From an uncultured Lachnospiraceae bacterium (GTDB taxonomy: Bacteria; Bacillota; Clostridia; Lachnospirales; Lachnospiraceae), in the NCBI GenBank assembly GCA_948470755.1, contig CAOKPU010000017.1, positions 1 to 48,972 on the forward strand: a DNA stretch of 48,972 bases. Reading direction: 5' to 3'. Of the stretch, positions 14,888 to 24,969 are shown piece by piece. The notes below the pieces were generated by a model. That model had not been told where the DNA came from, ran no database searches, and worked only from the letters and a program-made list of their open reading frames with translations. Both the position numbers and the translations under genes were made by a program. Position 1 is the first letter of the stretch. Every line of letters begins with the position of its first letter.

Positions 14888-16972
14888 CTAAAACAATGCA
14901 TTGGTGTCCAAAATCAACGCCACTTCGCCATCGCCTAATATAGTAGCGCCGCTTATGACCTTGCACTTGGTAATATACTTACCCAATGACTTAATGACAA
15001 TTTCCTGCTGTCCTCTCAGTTCGTCAACCACAAGTCCTGACTGTCTGTCGCCCTTTTTCACAATAACGACTGTCATATTGTCTTCCGGATTCTTCTTGCT
15101 TTCGATATCCAGAACTTCACTCAACCTGATAAGCGGGATCACAAGCCCTCTTAAATGGATCACTTCTTTATTCTGCACGGTCTTAATATCCGTAGGGACA
15201 ATATCCTCTATCGTCTGGATGGATCCTAAGGAAATCGCATACTGTTCACCGCCCACATCAACCATAAGCGCCTGAATGATGGCCAAAGTCAACGGCAGAC
15301 GGATCGTCCATGTGCTTCCCATATCAATCTTGCTTTTTACCTCAACCTCGCCGCTCAAGGATTCGATCTTTGATTTTACCACATCCAGCCCGACGCCCCG
15401 GCCGGATACATCTGAAACCACTTCTGATGTAGAAAAACCGGCATGGAACAAAAGATTAATGATTTCCTGATCGGACATATTCTCTCCCTGTTCCGGCGTG
15501 ATCACTCCTTTTTCGATCGCTTTGTTCTTTACTCCCTCAATATTGATTCCTGCGCCATCGTCCCGCACTTCTATCACAACGTTATTGCCGTCCTGATATG
15601 CATCCAGGAATATGGAACCAACCGAAGGCTTGCCTTTTGCTTTACGCACTTCGCCGGACTCCAAACCATGATCTGCGGCATTCCTTAACAAATGCATCAA
15701 CGGATCGCCAATTTCATCCACAACCGTACGATCCAACTCCGTCTCTTCCCCGGACATATACAGTTCCATTTTTTTATCCAGCTTCTTAGATAAATCCCTG
15801 ATCATCCTGGGGAATTTATTTACTACGCTCTCAATCGGCACCATCCTGACTTTCATTACGGATTCATGCAGATTCGTCGTTACGCTTTCCAAATATTCAA
15901 TATGCTCATTTACACTGTTATTCCTGTCCCCTACGGAAGCCGAAACCAGGGAATTCTTTGCAATGATCAGCTCGCTCACAAGATTCATAAGCACATCCAG
16001 TTTTTCGATATCAACACGGACGGTCCTGTTCACTACCGGTTTGGAAACCGGGGCTTTCTTTTCATTCGCCTTTACCGTTGCCGGCGGAACCGCCGCAGGT
16101 TTTTCGGTTGCCGGGACATTTTCTTTCTCCTCCGGCACGATTTCCGGGACTGCATTCTGGGTTTCTTCCTCAACAACAACGCCTTCCGTCTGCTCTACTT
16201 CCAGTAAAGCGCCTTGGGCATCCTCAATTTCCGATACGCTTCTTACCGATTTCAAAACAGTCTCCAACGAACTTTCCGATATGAATATAAGGCTAAAGTC
16301 CAGATCAAACCTCTCGTCTTCAATATCTTGTACCGACGGCTTCGATATAATAACTTCCCCCAATTCTTCTAATGCTTTAAAAACAAGAAAAGCCCTTGCC
16401 GCCTTTAATATACAAGATTCCTGCACTCTGACAGTCATTCCATATACATTTTTCCCTTGGCTGGCCGCTTCGGAAACCACCCGTTTTTGAGTCTCGTCAA
16501 ACTTAATTTCTTCCCATTTCCTGCCGCCGCCCTCTTCGTCTGCACTTTTTACCTTTTCTTGTTTTACTTCTTTTGGCTCTCCGCCTTCTTTAGAATCCAA
16601 TACGTCATTTAACAGCTTGATTAAAGGTTCATTATCGTTAGAACCTTCTTCCCCTGTTTCCTGGATCGTATTCAAATATTCTTCCAATGCATCCAGACAT
16701 TGGAACAAAATATCAATCATATTGCCTTTTACTTTTATTGTTCCATTGCGGACTTCCGAAAATACATTTTCCATGTCATGGGTCAAGTTCTGCATTCTCT
16801 TATAACCCATCGTCCCTGCCATTCCTTTCAGGGAATGGGCGGCCCTGAAAATCTCATTAATAGTATCTGAGTTTTCCGGATCCTGCTCCAAATTTAATAT
16901 TTCCGTGTTCAAACTCTGCAAATGTTCCTTTGTTTCATCAAGGAAAATCTCTAGATATTGGCTTACATCCAT
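14888..16972 (-). CDS. cheA: Chemotaxis sensor histidine kinase CheA
   Basis: CheA autophosphorylates in receptor arrays and passes phosphate to CheY and CheB. The 694-residue product has an HPt domain with the phospho-accepting His46 (FRAAHSLKGMAGTMGY) and a P2 CheY-binding domain (about 170-260). A Pro/Glu linker, a dimerisation domain (about 315-375), the ATPase domain (N box HLLRNAADHGLES; DDGAGIN; GRGVGLDVVKS) and a C-terminal CheW-like domain (about 560-694) follow. It begins 1 bp after the cheB stop and has only a weak ribosome site (AGG), suggesting coupling to cheB. Length and order are typical. Confidence 0.97.
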   Translation of the reverse strand: MDVSQYLEIFLDETKEHLQSLNTEILNLEQDPENSDTINEIFRAAHSLKGMAGTMGYKRMQNLTHDMENVFSEVRNGTIKVKGNMIDILFQCLDALEEYLNTIQETGEEGSNDNEPLIKLLNDVLDSKEGGEPKEVKQEKVKSADEEGGGRKWEEIKFDETQKRVVSEAASQGKNVYGMTVRVQESCILKAARAFLVFKALEELGEVIISKPSVQDIEDERFDLDFSLIFISESSLETVLKSVRSVSEIEDAQGALLEVEQTEGVVVEEETQNAVPEIVPEEKENVPATEKPAAVPPATVKANEKKAPVSKPVVNRTVRVDIEKLDVLMNLVSELIIAKNSLVSASVGDRNNSVNEHIEYLESVTTNLHESVMKVRMVPIESVVNKFPRMIRDLSKKLDKKMELYMSGEETELDRTVVDEIGDPLMHLLRNAADHGLESGEVRKAKGKPSVGSIFLDAYQDGNNVVIEVRDDGAGINIEGVKNKAIEKGVITPEQGENMSDQEIINLLFHAGFSTSEVVSDVSGRGVGLDVVKSKIESLSGEVEVKSKIDMGSTWTIRLPLTLAIIQALMVDVGGEQYAISLGSIQTIEDIVPTDIKTVQNKEVIHLRGLVIPLIRLSEVLDIESKKNPEDNMTVVIVKKGDRQSGLVVDELRGQQEIVIKSLGKYITKCKVISGATILGDGEVALILDTNALF

Positions 16973-16973
16973 C

Positions 16974-18044
16974 CTATATTACCCCCACGTTCATAATTAT
17001 CTCCTGCGCAATCTGCTCAAGCGGGACTACTTGATTGGCCAATCCGGCTACGGCTACGCTTTTCGGCATTCCATACACCGCACTGCTTTCTTCGTCCTGA
17101 GCGATTACATGTATCCTTTTTTTGCCTTTCAGATAAGAGATCCCTTTCGTTCCATCCGCACCCATTCCCGTCAATACGGCGCATACCACTTCATCGTACT
17201 TGCATTCGCTCAACGATTCATACATATAATTGGCACACGGCTTTACGCCTTCCCTGGTCGGCTCATCCGAATAATAAATCACATGCCTCCCCCCGCTGCT
17301 GCGTATTTTTAAATGCTTGCCGCCTTTGGCGATGTATACCTTGCCTGGAAGGAGGACGTCACCCTCCGCCGCTTCCTTGACTTCCGCCTCGCTTAAAGAA
17401 TTTAAACGTTCCGCTAAAGAAGCAGTAAAACCGACAGGCATATGCTGTACGATAACTACAGGGGCATTCAGCTTCGCCGGAATCCTGGGTACCACCGATT
17501 GAAGCGCTTTCGGCCCTCCTGTAGAACTTGCAATAGCAACCACTTTGCTCCCTTTTACTTTCCCGGCATGGCGGCTTACCAGTTCTACCATCCTCTTGGA
17601 TTTTTTAACATCGTCAATGGAAAAAGCCCTGCTAAAAGAAGGCGCTTTGCTTTCCGTCACCGCCGCCAGAATCTGGATTAAACGGTTCTTAAACATATCC
17701 CTCCGGCATTCCAGCGCACTGACTGGCTTATGTACAAAATCAAGCGCACCCAATTCCAACGCATCCAAGGTGGTTTTCGCCCCTTCTTTTGTATCAGTGC
17801 TTGCCATAACAACTCTCGCTGCAATCTTATTTTTCTGCAGTTCCTTTAAGAGTTCCAATCCACTCATTTTAGGCATATTGACATCAAGGACAACTGCATC
17901 ATAAGTATTCTTTTTTAACAGTTCGAGCGCTTCTAAACCATTTGTAGCTTTATCCACTACTTGAAATCTTTTATCTTGTTCTATTATATCACACAGCACC
18001 CTTCTCATAAGTGCAGAGTCATCAACAACTAGAATTTTTTTCAT
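16974..18044 (-). CDS. cheB: Chemoreceptor methylesterase/deamidase CheB
   Basis: CheB removes methyl groups from chemoreceptor glutamates when phosphorylated by CheA. The 356-residue product has a receiver domain (1-120; phospho-acceptor Asp54 in LDVNMPKMSG, Lys106) and a C-terminal esterase (about 165-350). The catalytic triad is Ser174 (ASSTGGP), His201 (VQHMPVGF) and Asp297 (GMGADGTKG). The ATG at 18044 follows AGGAGA at 7 bp; a longer frame overlapping the PilZ gene is not credible. The matching methyltransferase cheR is absent from this window and must lie elsewhere. Confidence 0.96.
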   Translation of the reverse strand: MKKILVVDDSALMRRVLCDIIEQDKRFQVVDKATNGLEALELLKKNTYDAVVLDVNMPKMSGLELLKELQKNKIAARVVMASTDTKEGAKTTLDALELGALDFVHKPVSALECRRDMFKNRLIQILAAVTESKAPSFSRAFSIDDVKKSKRMVELVSRHAGKVKGSKVVAIASSTGGPKALQSVVPRIPAKLNAPVVIVQHMPVGFTASLAERLNSLSEAEVKEAAEGDVLLPGKVYIAKGGKHLKIRSSGGRHVIYYSDEPTREGVKPCANYMYESLSECKYDEVVCAVLTGMGADGTKGISYLKGKKRIHVIAQDEESSAVYGMPKSVAVAGLANQVVPLEQIAQEIIMNVGVI

Positions 18045-18054
18045 GGTGAATCTC

Positions 18055-18795
18055 CTATTTTGTTTTTTTGCGGTTTTTCCGCTCCGTTTCAAAAATATAC
18101 TTTATAATTTCTTCCCTGACCTCATCATCAATATCAATATACTGTACCCTATGCTCATATAACCCATTTTTTGTCTGCACTTCCTGGACACTTAGGACTT
18201 TCCCCAGGATATCATACTCCTTCATGCCTTTTCCTGTATCCAATTGATATTTGCATAGAATAATGCTCTCTTTATCATATGCATGATCGGACACAAAACG
18301 CAGGCCGCCTCCGCTTATGTCCACAATAACGCTCTGTTTTAAAGGTTCTCCTTCTGACAGCATATCATCCATCATACCGTCATTTTCCAATTTTTCAATC
18401 TCCTCACCGTCCAATGCCCTGGAATTCATCTCCAAAGCACAACTAAAACGATAAAATTCCCTTCTTTGGTCTTTTCTTAAATTACTGGTAAGTTCCATTA
18501 CCAGCAAATATACGTTATTTTTCTTTCCCCTGTCCGTTACCTTTGCCTTGCACTGGTATACTCCGTTTGAAGAATAAAAACTAATATCATACTCAGCCCC
18601 TACCGGCAAAAGGACAATCTTGGTTTTTTCCATCGGCATGACAACTTCGATTTTATCTTCCGACAACACGTCATACACTTGGCTAAGATATACTTTTACC
18701 TCCGGCTCCTCCCCGTTCAGTTTTCTTCTCGCCGTCTTCCTTATCTCTACTTTATTTCCCGACGCCACATATTTTGATAATAATTTACCCGCCAT
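18055..18795 (-). CDS. YcgR-type flagellar brake protein with PilZ domain
   Basis: This is a likely cyclic di-GMP receptor that slows or biases the flagellar motor. The 246-residue product has an N-terminal YcgR-like domain (about 1-105) and a PilZ domain (about 108-235). The ligand-binding motifs are intact: RxxxR at R112-R116 in QRREFYRF, and DxSxxG at D159-G164 in VDISGGGLRF. It lies between flhG and cheB, a place where B. subtilis has no gene. Its ribosome site is weak, so translation may be low. The name ycgR/ypfA/dgrA cannot be separated by sequence alone. Confidence 0.88.
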   Translation of the reverse strand: MAGKLLSKYVASGNKVEIRKTARRKLNGEEPEVKVYLSQVYDVLSEDKIEVVMPMEKTKIVLLPVGAEYDISFYSSNGVYQCKAKVTDRGKKNNVYLLVMELTSNLRKDQRREFYRFSCALEMNSRALDGEEIEKLENDGMMDDMLSEGEPLKQSVIVDISGGGLRFVSDHAYDKESIILCKYQLDTGKGMKEYDILGKVLSVQEVQTKNGLYEHRVQYIDIDDEVREEIIKYIFETERKNRKKTK

Positions 18796-18872
18796 ACTTC
18801 ACATTAACCCCCATGCCGCCTTGCATCGGCAACTCAAATCCAAATAGGACGATAATATACTTACTTTCCAGC

Positions 18873-19751
18873 TTATCTTTTCCCGTTAAATATATGGGTA
18901 AAAAATGCTGCCATCCCTCTTCTTTTTACAGTTTCCGTTGTTTCTTTATTTACCAGCTTTGTCACGATTTCTTTATACGCAAGCGCTGATTTTGCATAAG
19001 GATCTTCCATGGACACTGGTTTTTGCTGCATCACAGCCTTCATAAGCTGAGTATCTTCCGGCACTTCCCCCAAATACTCCATCGGGGTTTCCAAATATTT
19101 TTCCACTACAACATTCAGCTTTTTATACAGCTCTGCCCCATCCCCTTTTTTCTGTACTTTATTTGCGATCATTTTAATTTTGGTATCATCCCTCGAATAT
19201 TTGGGATGCCTGCTAAGCGCTTTTAAAAGAGAATAGGAATCCGTAATAGATGTTGGTTCCGGCGTCGTCACTAAAAGGATCTCCCCGCTGGCCACCAGGA
19301 ATTCCATCACTGCATCCGATATCCCGGCCCCTGTATCCACGATCACCACGTCCGTAAGTGAATCCAGTCCTGCAAGGCTTTGGACAATGCACTGTATATT
19401 GTCCTGCGTCAGATTGGATAGTCCCGCGACTCCGGATCCCCCTGAAATAAATCCCACGCCCATAGGGCCTTTCGTTATAATCTCCTTAATACTCTTCCCT
19501 TCATAAATTAAATCGGATAAGTTATGCTTAGGCAGGGCGCCGAACATGATCTCTATATTGGCAAGCCCGAAATCTGCATCTAAAATAATGACTCTCTGGC
19601 CCATCTTGCGGAACTGTATCGCCAAATTGATAGACGTATTTGACTTGCCGACGCCGCCTTTTCCGCTGGTCACTGTCAAAACCCGTGCCGCAGGCCTCGG
19701 TGCATGGTTATTGGCTTTTATTATATTCCTTAACTGTTCAGCCTGATCCAT
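18873..19751 (-). CDS. flhG: Flagellar number regulator FlhG (MinD-like ATPase)
   Basis: FlhG is a MinD/ParA-type ATPase that works with FlhF to set flagellum number and position. The 292-residue product has the deviant Walker A SGKGGVGKSN (about residues 29-38), the segment ILDADFGLANIEIMFG, and DTGAGIS. An N-terminal MDQAEQLRNI helix resembles the DQAxxLR motif that activates the FlhF GTPase. The ATG at 19751 follows AGGAGGAAA; a TTG in frame 33 bp upstream overlaps the end of flhF and is less likely. It ends with a basic, probably membrane-binding tail. Confidence 0.94.
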   Translation of the reverse strand: MDQAEQLRNIIKANNHAPRPAARVLTVTSGKGGVGKSNTSINLAIQFRKMGQRVIILDADFGLANIEIMFGALPKHNLSDLIYEGKSIKEIITKGPMGVGFISGGSGVAGLSNLTQDNIQCIVQSLAGLDSLTDVVIVDTGAGISDAVMEFLVASGEILLVTTPEPTSITDSYSLLKALSRHPKYSRDDTKIKMIANKVQKKGDGAELYKKLNVVVEKYLETPMEYLGEVPEDTQLMKAVMQQKPVSMEDPYAKSALAYKEIVTKLVNKETTETVKRRGMAAFFTHIFNGKR

Positions 19752-19767
19752 ATTCTGTACTTTCCTC

Positions 19768-20952
19768 CTAATTTTTTCCTCCAAGTAACTGCTTTACCGC
19801 ATCTTGAGGGCTAAATACCCTAAAGTCATCCGGCACATTCTGCCCACAGGTAATGTACGACAAAGATGTTCCGGTATGAAGCTTAAGATTCAGAAGGTTT
19901 CCCAATGCGCCGGTTTCATCCAGCTTCGTAAAAATCAGTTTAAAATCCGTAATCTCAGAATAAGTATCCACAATTTTCAACAAATCTTTATACTTTGTCG
20001 TTGCGCTTAACACAAGATATACTTCCTTTTCCGCTTCCCCGTCTACGGAGTGGACAATCTGGCTCATGTTCTGTTTCTGCTCTTCATTCTGGTAAGAATG
20101 CCCCGATGTGTCTATGAAAAGATAATCATAACCGGAAAAAATATTCAGCGCCTGCATAATTTCTTCCGGCGAATAGACTACCCGGAACGGAACTTCCAAA
20201 ATCCCTGCGTACGTCCTAAGCTGTTCTGCTGCGGCAATCCGGTAGGTGTCCGCCGTAATCAGCGCCACTTTTTTCTTTTCATCTACGATATATGAAGAAG
20301 CAAGTTTGGCAATCGTCGTAGTCTTCCCTACCCCGGTAGGGCCAATAAAAAAGATTACTTTCGTCCCGTTTTCGCCTGGCTCTATCCCCTCCGGCTTTCC
20401 AAACTTCAAAACCATTTTCTGATATACATTCGTTAAGGCATAATCAAAAGGCATATTCGGTTTTGCGCTTTTTTCCATTTCATCAATAATCTGATTGGCA
20501 AATTTTTCGTCTACCTCGTTATCCAGCATCGTATTGTATAAAAGCTTCATCAATTTTTCAAATTCACTGGGAGGTTTATCTTCTTCCTCTTCCACAGCCT
20601 TTTCTTCTTCCGGCTTCTGTAGCTGCTGTTCCAGCAAAGAATGCAGATTATCCAGTTTTTCTTCCAAAAGGGCGCTCTCCCTCCTGTCCTCCTTTATATT
20701 TTCCGGCATCCGTCTTTTTACAGGTACGGCGGGAGCAGATTCCTTTTTTTCTTCCTTTTTTATTGGGGCATATTTTTCATTTTCCTCTTCCAAAGCTACC
20801 GTAACCTCTATCAGATCCTTCAGGAAAAAACGCAGGACGCCCTTCCTTTTCACGCTTCTGACATTCATCGTTACGATATTGTTCCCCATTTCCTTTTTTG
20901 CTGCTTCTATGGCTTCATTTTCCGTTTTTCCCTGGAATTTCTTAATTATCAT
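19768..20952 (-). CDS. flhF: Flagellar biosynthesis SRP-type GTPase FlhF
   Basis: FlhF is an SRP-family GTPase that marks the site of new flagella. The 394-residue product has a basic N-terminal B domain with an acidic coiled linker (about 1-130). An N domain and a GTPase domain follow, with G1 GPTGVGKTTT (204-213), ITADTYRIAAAEQLRTYA and FTKLDETGALGN. Its ATG overlaps the flhA stop in an ATGA arrangement. FlhG follows 16 bp later. The shortened N domain is normal for the family. Confidence 0.96.
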   Translation of the reverse strand: MIIKKFQGKTENEAIEAAKKEMGNNIVTMNVRSVKRKGVLRFFLKDLIEVTVALEEENEKYAPIKKEEKKESAPAVPVKRRMPENIKEDRRESALLEEKLDNLHSLLEQQLQKPEEEKAVEEEEDKPPSEFEKLMKLLYNTMLDNEVDEKFANQIIDEMEKSAKPNMPFDYALTNVYQKMVLKFGKPEGIEPGENGTKVIFFIGPTGVGKTTTIAKLASSYIVDEKKKVALITADTYRIAAAEQLRTYAGILEVPFRVVYSPEEIMQALNIFSGYDYLFIDTSGHSYQNEEQKQNMSQIVHSVDGEAEKEVYLVLSATTKYKDLLKIVDTYSEITDFKLIFTKLDETGALGNLLNLKLHTGTSLSYITCGQNVPDDFRVFSPQDAVKQLLGGKN

Positions 20953-22985
20953 GCTATTGTCACCATCCCAACAGATTGTAATTCAACATTCGACTCTATT
21001 TCATTATATGAAACAACAATCAGATCCCTGTAATAATCTTCGGTCAACCGCTTAAAATACATACGCACAATCGGCGATGTAATAATAATCGGATTCTTCC
21101 CCAAATTTTCCAGCTTTTGTACTTCTTCCCCTACCGATGCGATAACTGCCTTTGTTTTTTCCGGATCCAAGGTCAGATAAGCCCCTTGCTCTGTCTGTTT
21201 CACACTGTTCATAATTTCCTGCTCCATCTTTGGATCTAATGTCACCACGCTTGTAGTCTCGTTGGACGGGAAATATTTTCCGGAAATAGCCCTCTTCAGG
21301 CTTTGTCTTACATATTCTGTCAGGATATCCGTATCTCTTGTAGTAGCGGCATAATCCGCCAATGTTTCAAAAATCGTAAGCAAATCCCTAATGGAAATGC
21401 CTTCACGCAAAAGATTCTGCAATACTTTCTGTATCTCGCCAATCCCAAGAAGCTTCGGGACCAGTTCTTCCACAAGCGTGGGGTTGGTTTCCTTGAGGTT
21501 GTCGATGAGGCTTTGTACGTCCTGTCTCGTAAGAAGTTCGGAAATATACTGCCTGATGATCTCCGTCAAATGCGTAGCGATAATAGACGGCGGATCGACT
21601 ACCGTATATCCCAAACTTTCCGCCCGTTCCCTCTGGCCTTCCGTAATCCAGATTGCAGGAAGATGGAAAGAAGGTTCAAAAGTAGGTATCCCTGTAATTT
21701 CCTCTTCCACATAGCCAGGGTTCATCGCCATATAATGATCAAATAATATCTCCCCTTCACTTACCTGTACGCCTTTTATTTTAATAATGTACTGGTTTGG
21801 ATTCAACTGGATATTGTCCCGCAGACGGATGATCGGCACTACCGTACCAAGTTCCAAAGCAATCTGCCTGCGGATCATAACAACACGATCCAACAAGTCG
21901 CCGCCCTGGTTCACATCCGCAAGAGGGATAATCCCATACCCGAATTCCAGTTCAATCGGATCCACCTGCAAAAGGCTGGTAACGTTTTCCGGCTGCCGGA
22001 TTTCCTCGGCCGCCACTTCATCCATATCAATTTCCGCCTCTATCTTCGATGTTTCAATCGTACCTGCGATAACCCTTGCACAAACGATAAATACAAGCCC
22101 AAGGGTCAGGAACACTAATGTATTCAATGGCGTCAACAACCCCAACGCTATAATAACGGAACCTACAAAATAAAGGACCTTGGGTACGCCAAACATCTGG
22201 CTGACTAAGACAGATCCAAAATCAGCATCCTTAGAACCTTTGGTCACCAGAATACCTGTAGACAAAGAAATCAACAAAGAAGGGATCTGGCTGACCAAGC
22301 CATCGCCGATCGTTAAAACCGCATACTTATTAAGCGCCGCCCCTATATCCATATTTTGGCGGAATACACCCATTGCAATACCGCCGACCAGATTGACAAA
22401 TGTAATGATAAGGCCTGCCGTCGCATCTCCCTTTACATACTTTACCGCACCATCCATGGAACCGAAAAAGCTGGATTCATTCTGAAGCTTATCCCTTTGT
22501 ATTTTTGCTTCTTCATCCGTTATTGCCCCTGTATTAAGGTCTGCGTCAATTGCCATCTGTTTACCCGGCATAGCATCCAAAGTAAACCTTGCGGTAACTT
22601 CCGCTACACGCTCCGAACCTTTGTTGATAACCATAAACTGAATAACAATCAGGATGATAAATACAATCCCGCCTACAATCAAGTCATTGCCGCCCACATA
22701 ATTCCCGAACGTAGCCACCACATTCCCCGGATCCCCGGTTGTCAATATCAGCCTTGTGGATGAAACGTTCAACGATATCCTGAATACAGTTGTAAACAGC
22801 AAAATAGTAGGGAAAAACGACATATCCAATACTTCTTTTGCAAACATACAGCCAAACATAACCGTAAAGGCCACTGCAATATTGCAGGCCAAAAGAATAT
22901 CCAATAACCAATTGGGAACAGTAATAATCAGCATCAAGAATGCCGACAATATATATAAAGCAACCCCTATATCTGCCTTTTTCAC
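20949..22985 (-). CDS. flhA: Flagellar type III export gate protein FlhA
   Basis: FlhA is the large export-gate protein that receives substrates and chaperones. The 678-residue product has about eight N-terminal membrane helices with the FHIPEP family signature (RISLNVSSTRLIL, NKGSERVAEVTARFTLDAMPGKQMAIDADL). A long cytoplasmic domain (about 330-678) follows. The start is GTG at 22985: GAGGAG lies 9 bp upstream and an in-frame TAA closes the frame just before it. Its stop overlaps the flhF start. Confidence 0.97.
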   Translation of the reverse strand: MKKADIGVALYILSAFLMLIITVPNWLLDILLACNIAVAFTVMFGCMFAKEVLDMSFFPTILLFTTVFRISLNVSSTRLILTTGDPGNVVATFGNYVGGNDLIVGGIVFIILIVIQFMVINKGSERVAEVTARFTLDAMPGKQMAIDADLNTGAITDEEAKIQRDKLQNESSFFGSMDGAVKYVKGDATAGLIITFVNLVGGIAMGVFRQNMDIGAALNKYAVLTIGDGLVSQIPSLLISLSTGILVTKGSKDADFGSVLVSQMFGVPKVLYFVGSVIIALGLLTPLNTLVFLTLGLVFIVCARVIAGTIETSKIEAEIDMDEVAAEEIRQPENVTSLLQVDPIELEFGYGIIPLADVNQGGDLLDRVVMIRRQIALELGTVVPIIRLRDNIQLNPNQYIIKIKGVQVSEGEILFDHYMAMNPGYVEEEITGIPTFEPSFHLPAIWITEGQRERAESLGYTVVDPPSIIATHLTEIIRQYISELLTRQDVQSLIDNLKETNPTLVEELVPKLLGIGEIQKVLQNLLREGISIRDLLTIFETLADYAATTRDTDILTEYVRQSLKRAISGKYFPSNETTSVVTLDPKMEQEIMNSVKQTEQGAYLTLDPEKTKAVIASVGEEVQKLENLGKNPIIITSPIVRMYFKRLTEDYYRDLIVVSYNEIESNVELQSVGMVTIA

Positions 22986-23004
22986 TCCTTAAGTCTCCTC
23001 TCCT

Positions 23005-24114
23005 TTATACCTTCCCCTGTAAATGGTATACAAATGCAAGCACTTCCGCTACGGCCTGGTATAATTCAGGCGGCACCAGTTCCCCTACTTCCACATTCGC
23101 ATAAAGCATCCTGGCAAGGGGTTTGTTTTCCACAATTTCTATATGATTTTCCTTTGCCACATCTTTGATTTTCTGCGCAAGATAATCCTTGCCTTTTGCC
23201 AAAACGATAGGGGCTTCATATTCATCCGGATCGTACTTGATCGCCACAGCATAATGGGTTGGGTTTGTAATAACCACATCCGCCTCCGGCAGCTTCTTCA
23301 TCATACGCCGCTGGAAAGCTTCCATCATACGCCTCTTCTGTTTTGATTTTACTTTCGGATCCCCTTCTGCATCCTTGTACTCGTCCTTTACCTCCTGCTT
23401 TGACATTTTCATGTCTTCTTTAAACTTATGCTTTTGATATGCATAATCCGCAAAACCAATAATCAGATAAACAGCCGAAACACGTATCCCCAGGTTAATT
23501 ACCAAATCGCCGATCAGCCCAATCGCCTGATTCAAAGATATATCATACAATAAAAATAAATACTGGTATTTATCTTTTAAATAAGAATATACAACATAAG
23601 AAATCAGGCCTATCTTTAACATCGCTTTAAGAAGCTCCACCAAAGCCTCTTTAGAAAAAAATTTTTTAAACCCTTTTATCGGGTTCATCTTGCTAAGTTT
23701 GGGTCTCAATGGCTTGGATGTAGGCCTCCATTTCACCTGGACCAGATCACATACAAAAGCTACCAATATGCCAACCAGTAGTACCGGCCCCATAACGAGA
23801 ATCATATTCAACATTACATTTTTCACTACCATGGTGATAGTAGCTTCCGGTATCTCGCCTTCATACATCTTTATATAATCCGGAATCTGACTGTAAATTC
23901 CCCGGAAACTGGAAAAAAAACCGTTTCCCATCGTCCCGATATATAACTTTAATACTAAAAACAAAGAAAGAAGCCCAAATGCATTCGCAATCTCCTTGCT
24001 CTTCGCTACCTGGCCTTCCTTTCTGGCATCCGACAGCTTTTTCGCCGTTGCAGGTTCCGTTTTTTCCCCGCCCGGCCCATCTTTTGCAAAGAACTGCAGA
24101 TCATATATTAACAT
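23005..24114 (-). CDS. flhB: Flagellar export switch protein FlhB
   Basis: FlhB switches export from rod/hook to filament substrates through self-cleavage. The 369-residue product has the family N-terminus (EKTEPATAKKLSDARKEGQVAKSKE), four membrane helices, and a cytoplasmic domain with the autocleavage motif NPTH at 284-287. Its ATG shares one base with the fliR stop (TAATG), so it is translationally coupled. Nothing is missing. Confidence 0.97.
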   Translation of the reverse strand: MLIYDLQFFAKDGPGGEKTEPATAKKLSDARKEGQVAKSKEIANAFGLLSLFLVLKLYIGTMGNGFFSSFRGIYSQIPDYIKMYEGEIPEATITMVVKNVMLNMILVMGPVLLVGILVAFVCDLVQVKWRPTSKPLRPKLSKMNPIKGFKKFFSKEALVELLKAMLKIGLISYVVYSYLKDKYQYLFLLYDISLNQAIGLIGDLVINLGIRVSAVYLIIGFADYAYQKHKFKEDMKMSKQEVKDEYKDAEGDPKVKSKQKRRMMEAFQRRMMKKLPEADVVITNPTHYAVAIKYDPDEYEAPIVLAKGKDYLAQKIKDVAKENHIEIVENKPLARMLYANVEVGELVPPELYQAVAEVLAFVYHLQGKV

Positions 24115-24896
24115 TACATCATTCCCTCTACAAATGATACCACGATTTTTTTCATCTGTGTAAAAATAAACGAAGACGCCCCCGGCAGCATCCCGGCAGT
24201 CACAAAAAGGACCGTCAGGCCCGTAAGGACTTTTATCTGAATCCCTACCGCAAACATATTAAGTTGGGGGGATACTTTCGCCAGGATCCCTAATATGGCA
24301 TTCAGCATAATCATTACAGCAAATACAGGAAGGCATATACGGAACCCTATAATAATATATTCACTCAAAAAACGGAGAATAGACGTCAACAAGGAATCCA
24401 GATGAAACACCGCCCCGTTTACCGGTATCAAGGTATAAGTTTCCAACAGGGCTTTTAAAAGATATTCATGCATCCCGCTGATAATCAGCATCAACATCAC
24501 CATATACTGATAAAAAACGCCGGAAATGCTCGATGACTCCCGGGTTGTAGGATCCATCAGCGTAACCATGGACAGCCCAATCTCCATATCGATAATATGC
24601 CCCGCAAAAGTTACGATAGAACTGCAAAGTGTAGCGCCAAATCCTATAATAAAGCCCGTAACGGCCTCTTTCATCACAACAATGGAATATTCCAGTATTG
24701 TCCGGTATCCCACTGTCTCATGGGGCGTTATGCCATGAAATATCAGCAATGATACAAATAACCCCAACCCGATCTTGACCTGTTGCGGCGTATTATTCAT
24801 CCCAAAAAATGGGGCTATAAAAATAAAACAAGATACCCTGACAAATATTAATAAAAAATATTCAAGATCCGCATATGAAAAAGCAGCGTCAATCAT
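24114..24896 (-). CDS. fliR: Flagellar export gate protein FliR
   Basis: FliR is a membrane component of the export gate core with FliP and FliQ. The 260-residue product has about six hydrophobic helices and the family patterns FVRVSCFIFIAPFFG near the start and RICLPVFAVMIMLNAILGILAKVSPQLNMF near residue 180. The ribosome site is weak (AAGGAAAGG, 12 bp off). It ends in the flhB start codon and follows fliQ by 73 bp. Confidence 0.95.
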   Translation of the reverse strand: MIDAAFSYADLEYFLLIFVRVSCFIFIAPFFGMNNTPQQVKIGLGLFVSLLIFHGITPHETVGYRTILEYSIVVMKEAVTGFIIGFGATLCSSIVTFAGHIIDMEIGLSMVTLMDPTTRESSSISGVFYQYMVMLMLIISGMHEYLLKALLETYTLIPVNGAVFHLDSLLTSILRFLSEYIIIGFRICLPVFAVMIMLNAILGILAKVSPQLNMFAVGIQIKVLTGLTVLFVTAGMLPGASSFIFTQMKKIVVSFVEGMM

Positions 24897-24969
24897 TTCG
24901 CATCATGCCCTTTCCTTATCCGTCATGCACAACCCCGCCTTGCCCCGCTTTTATTTCGCGCGGCGCTTC

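Noticed and set aside
15963-16490. Plus-strand open frame (175 codons) opposite cheA
   Set aside because: It is a Ser/Thr/Phe-rich shadow of the cheA linker and P2 region, with no homology pattern.
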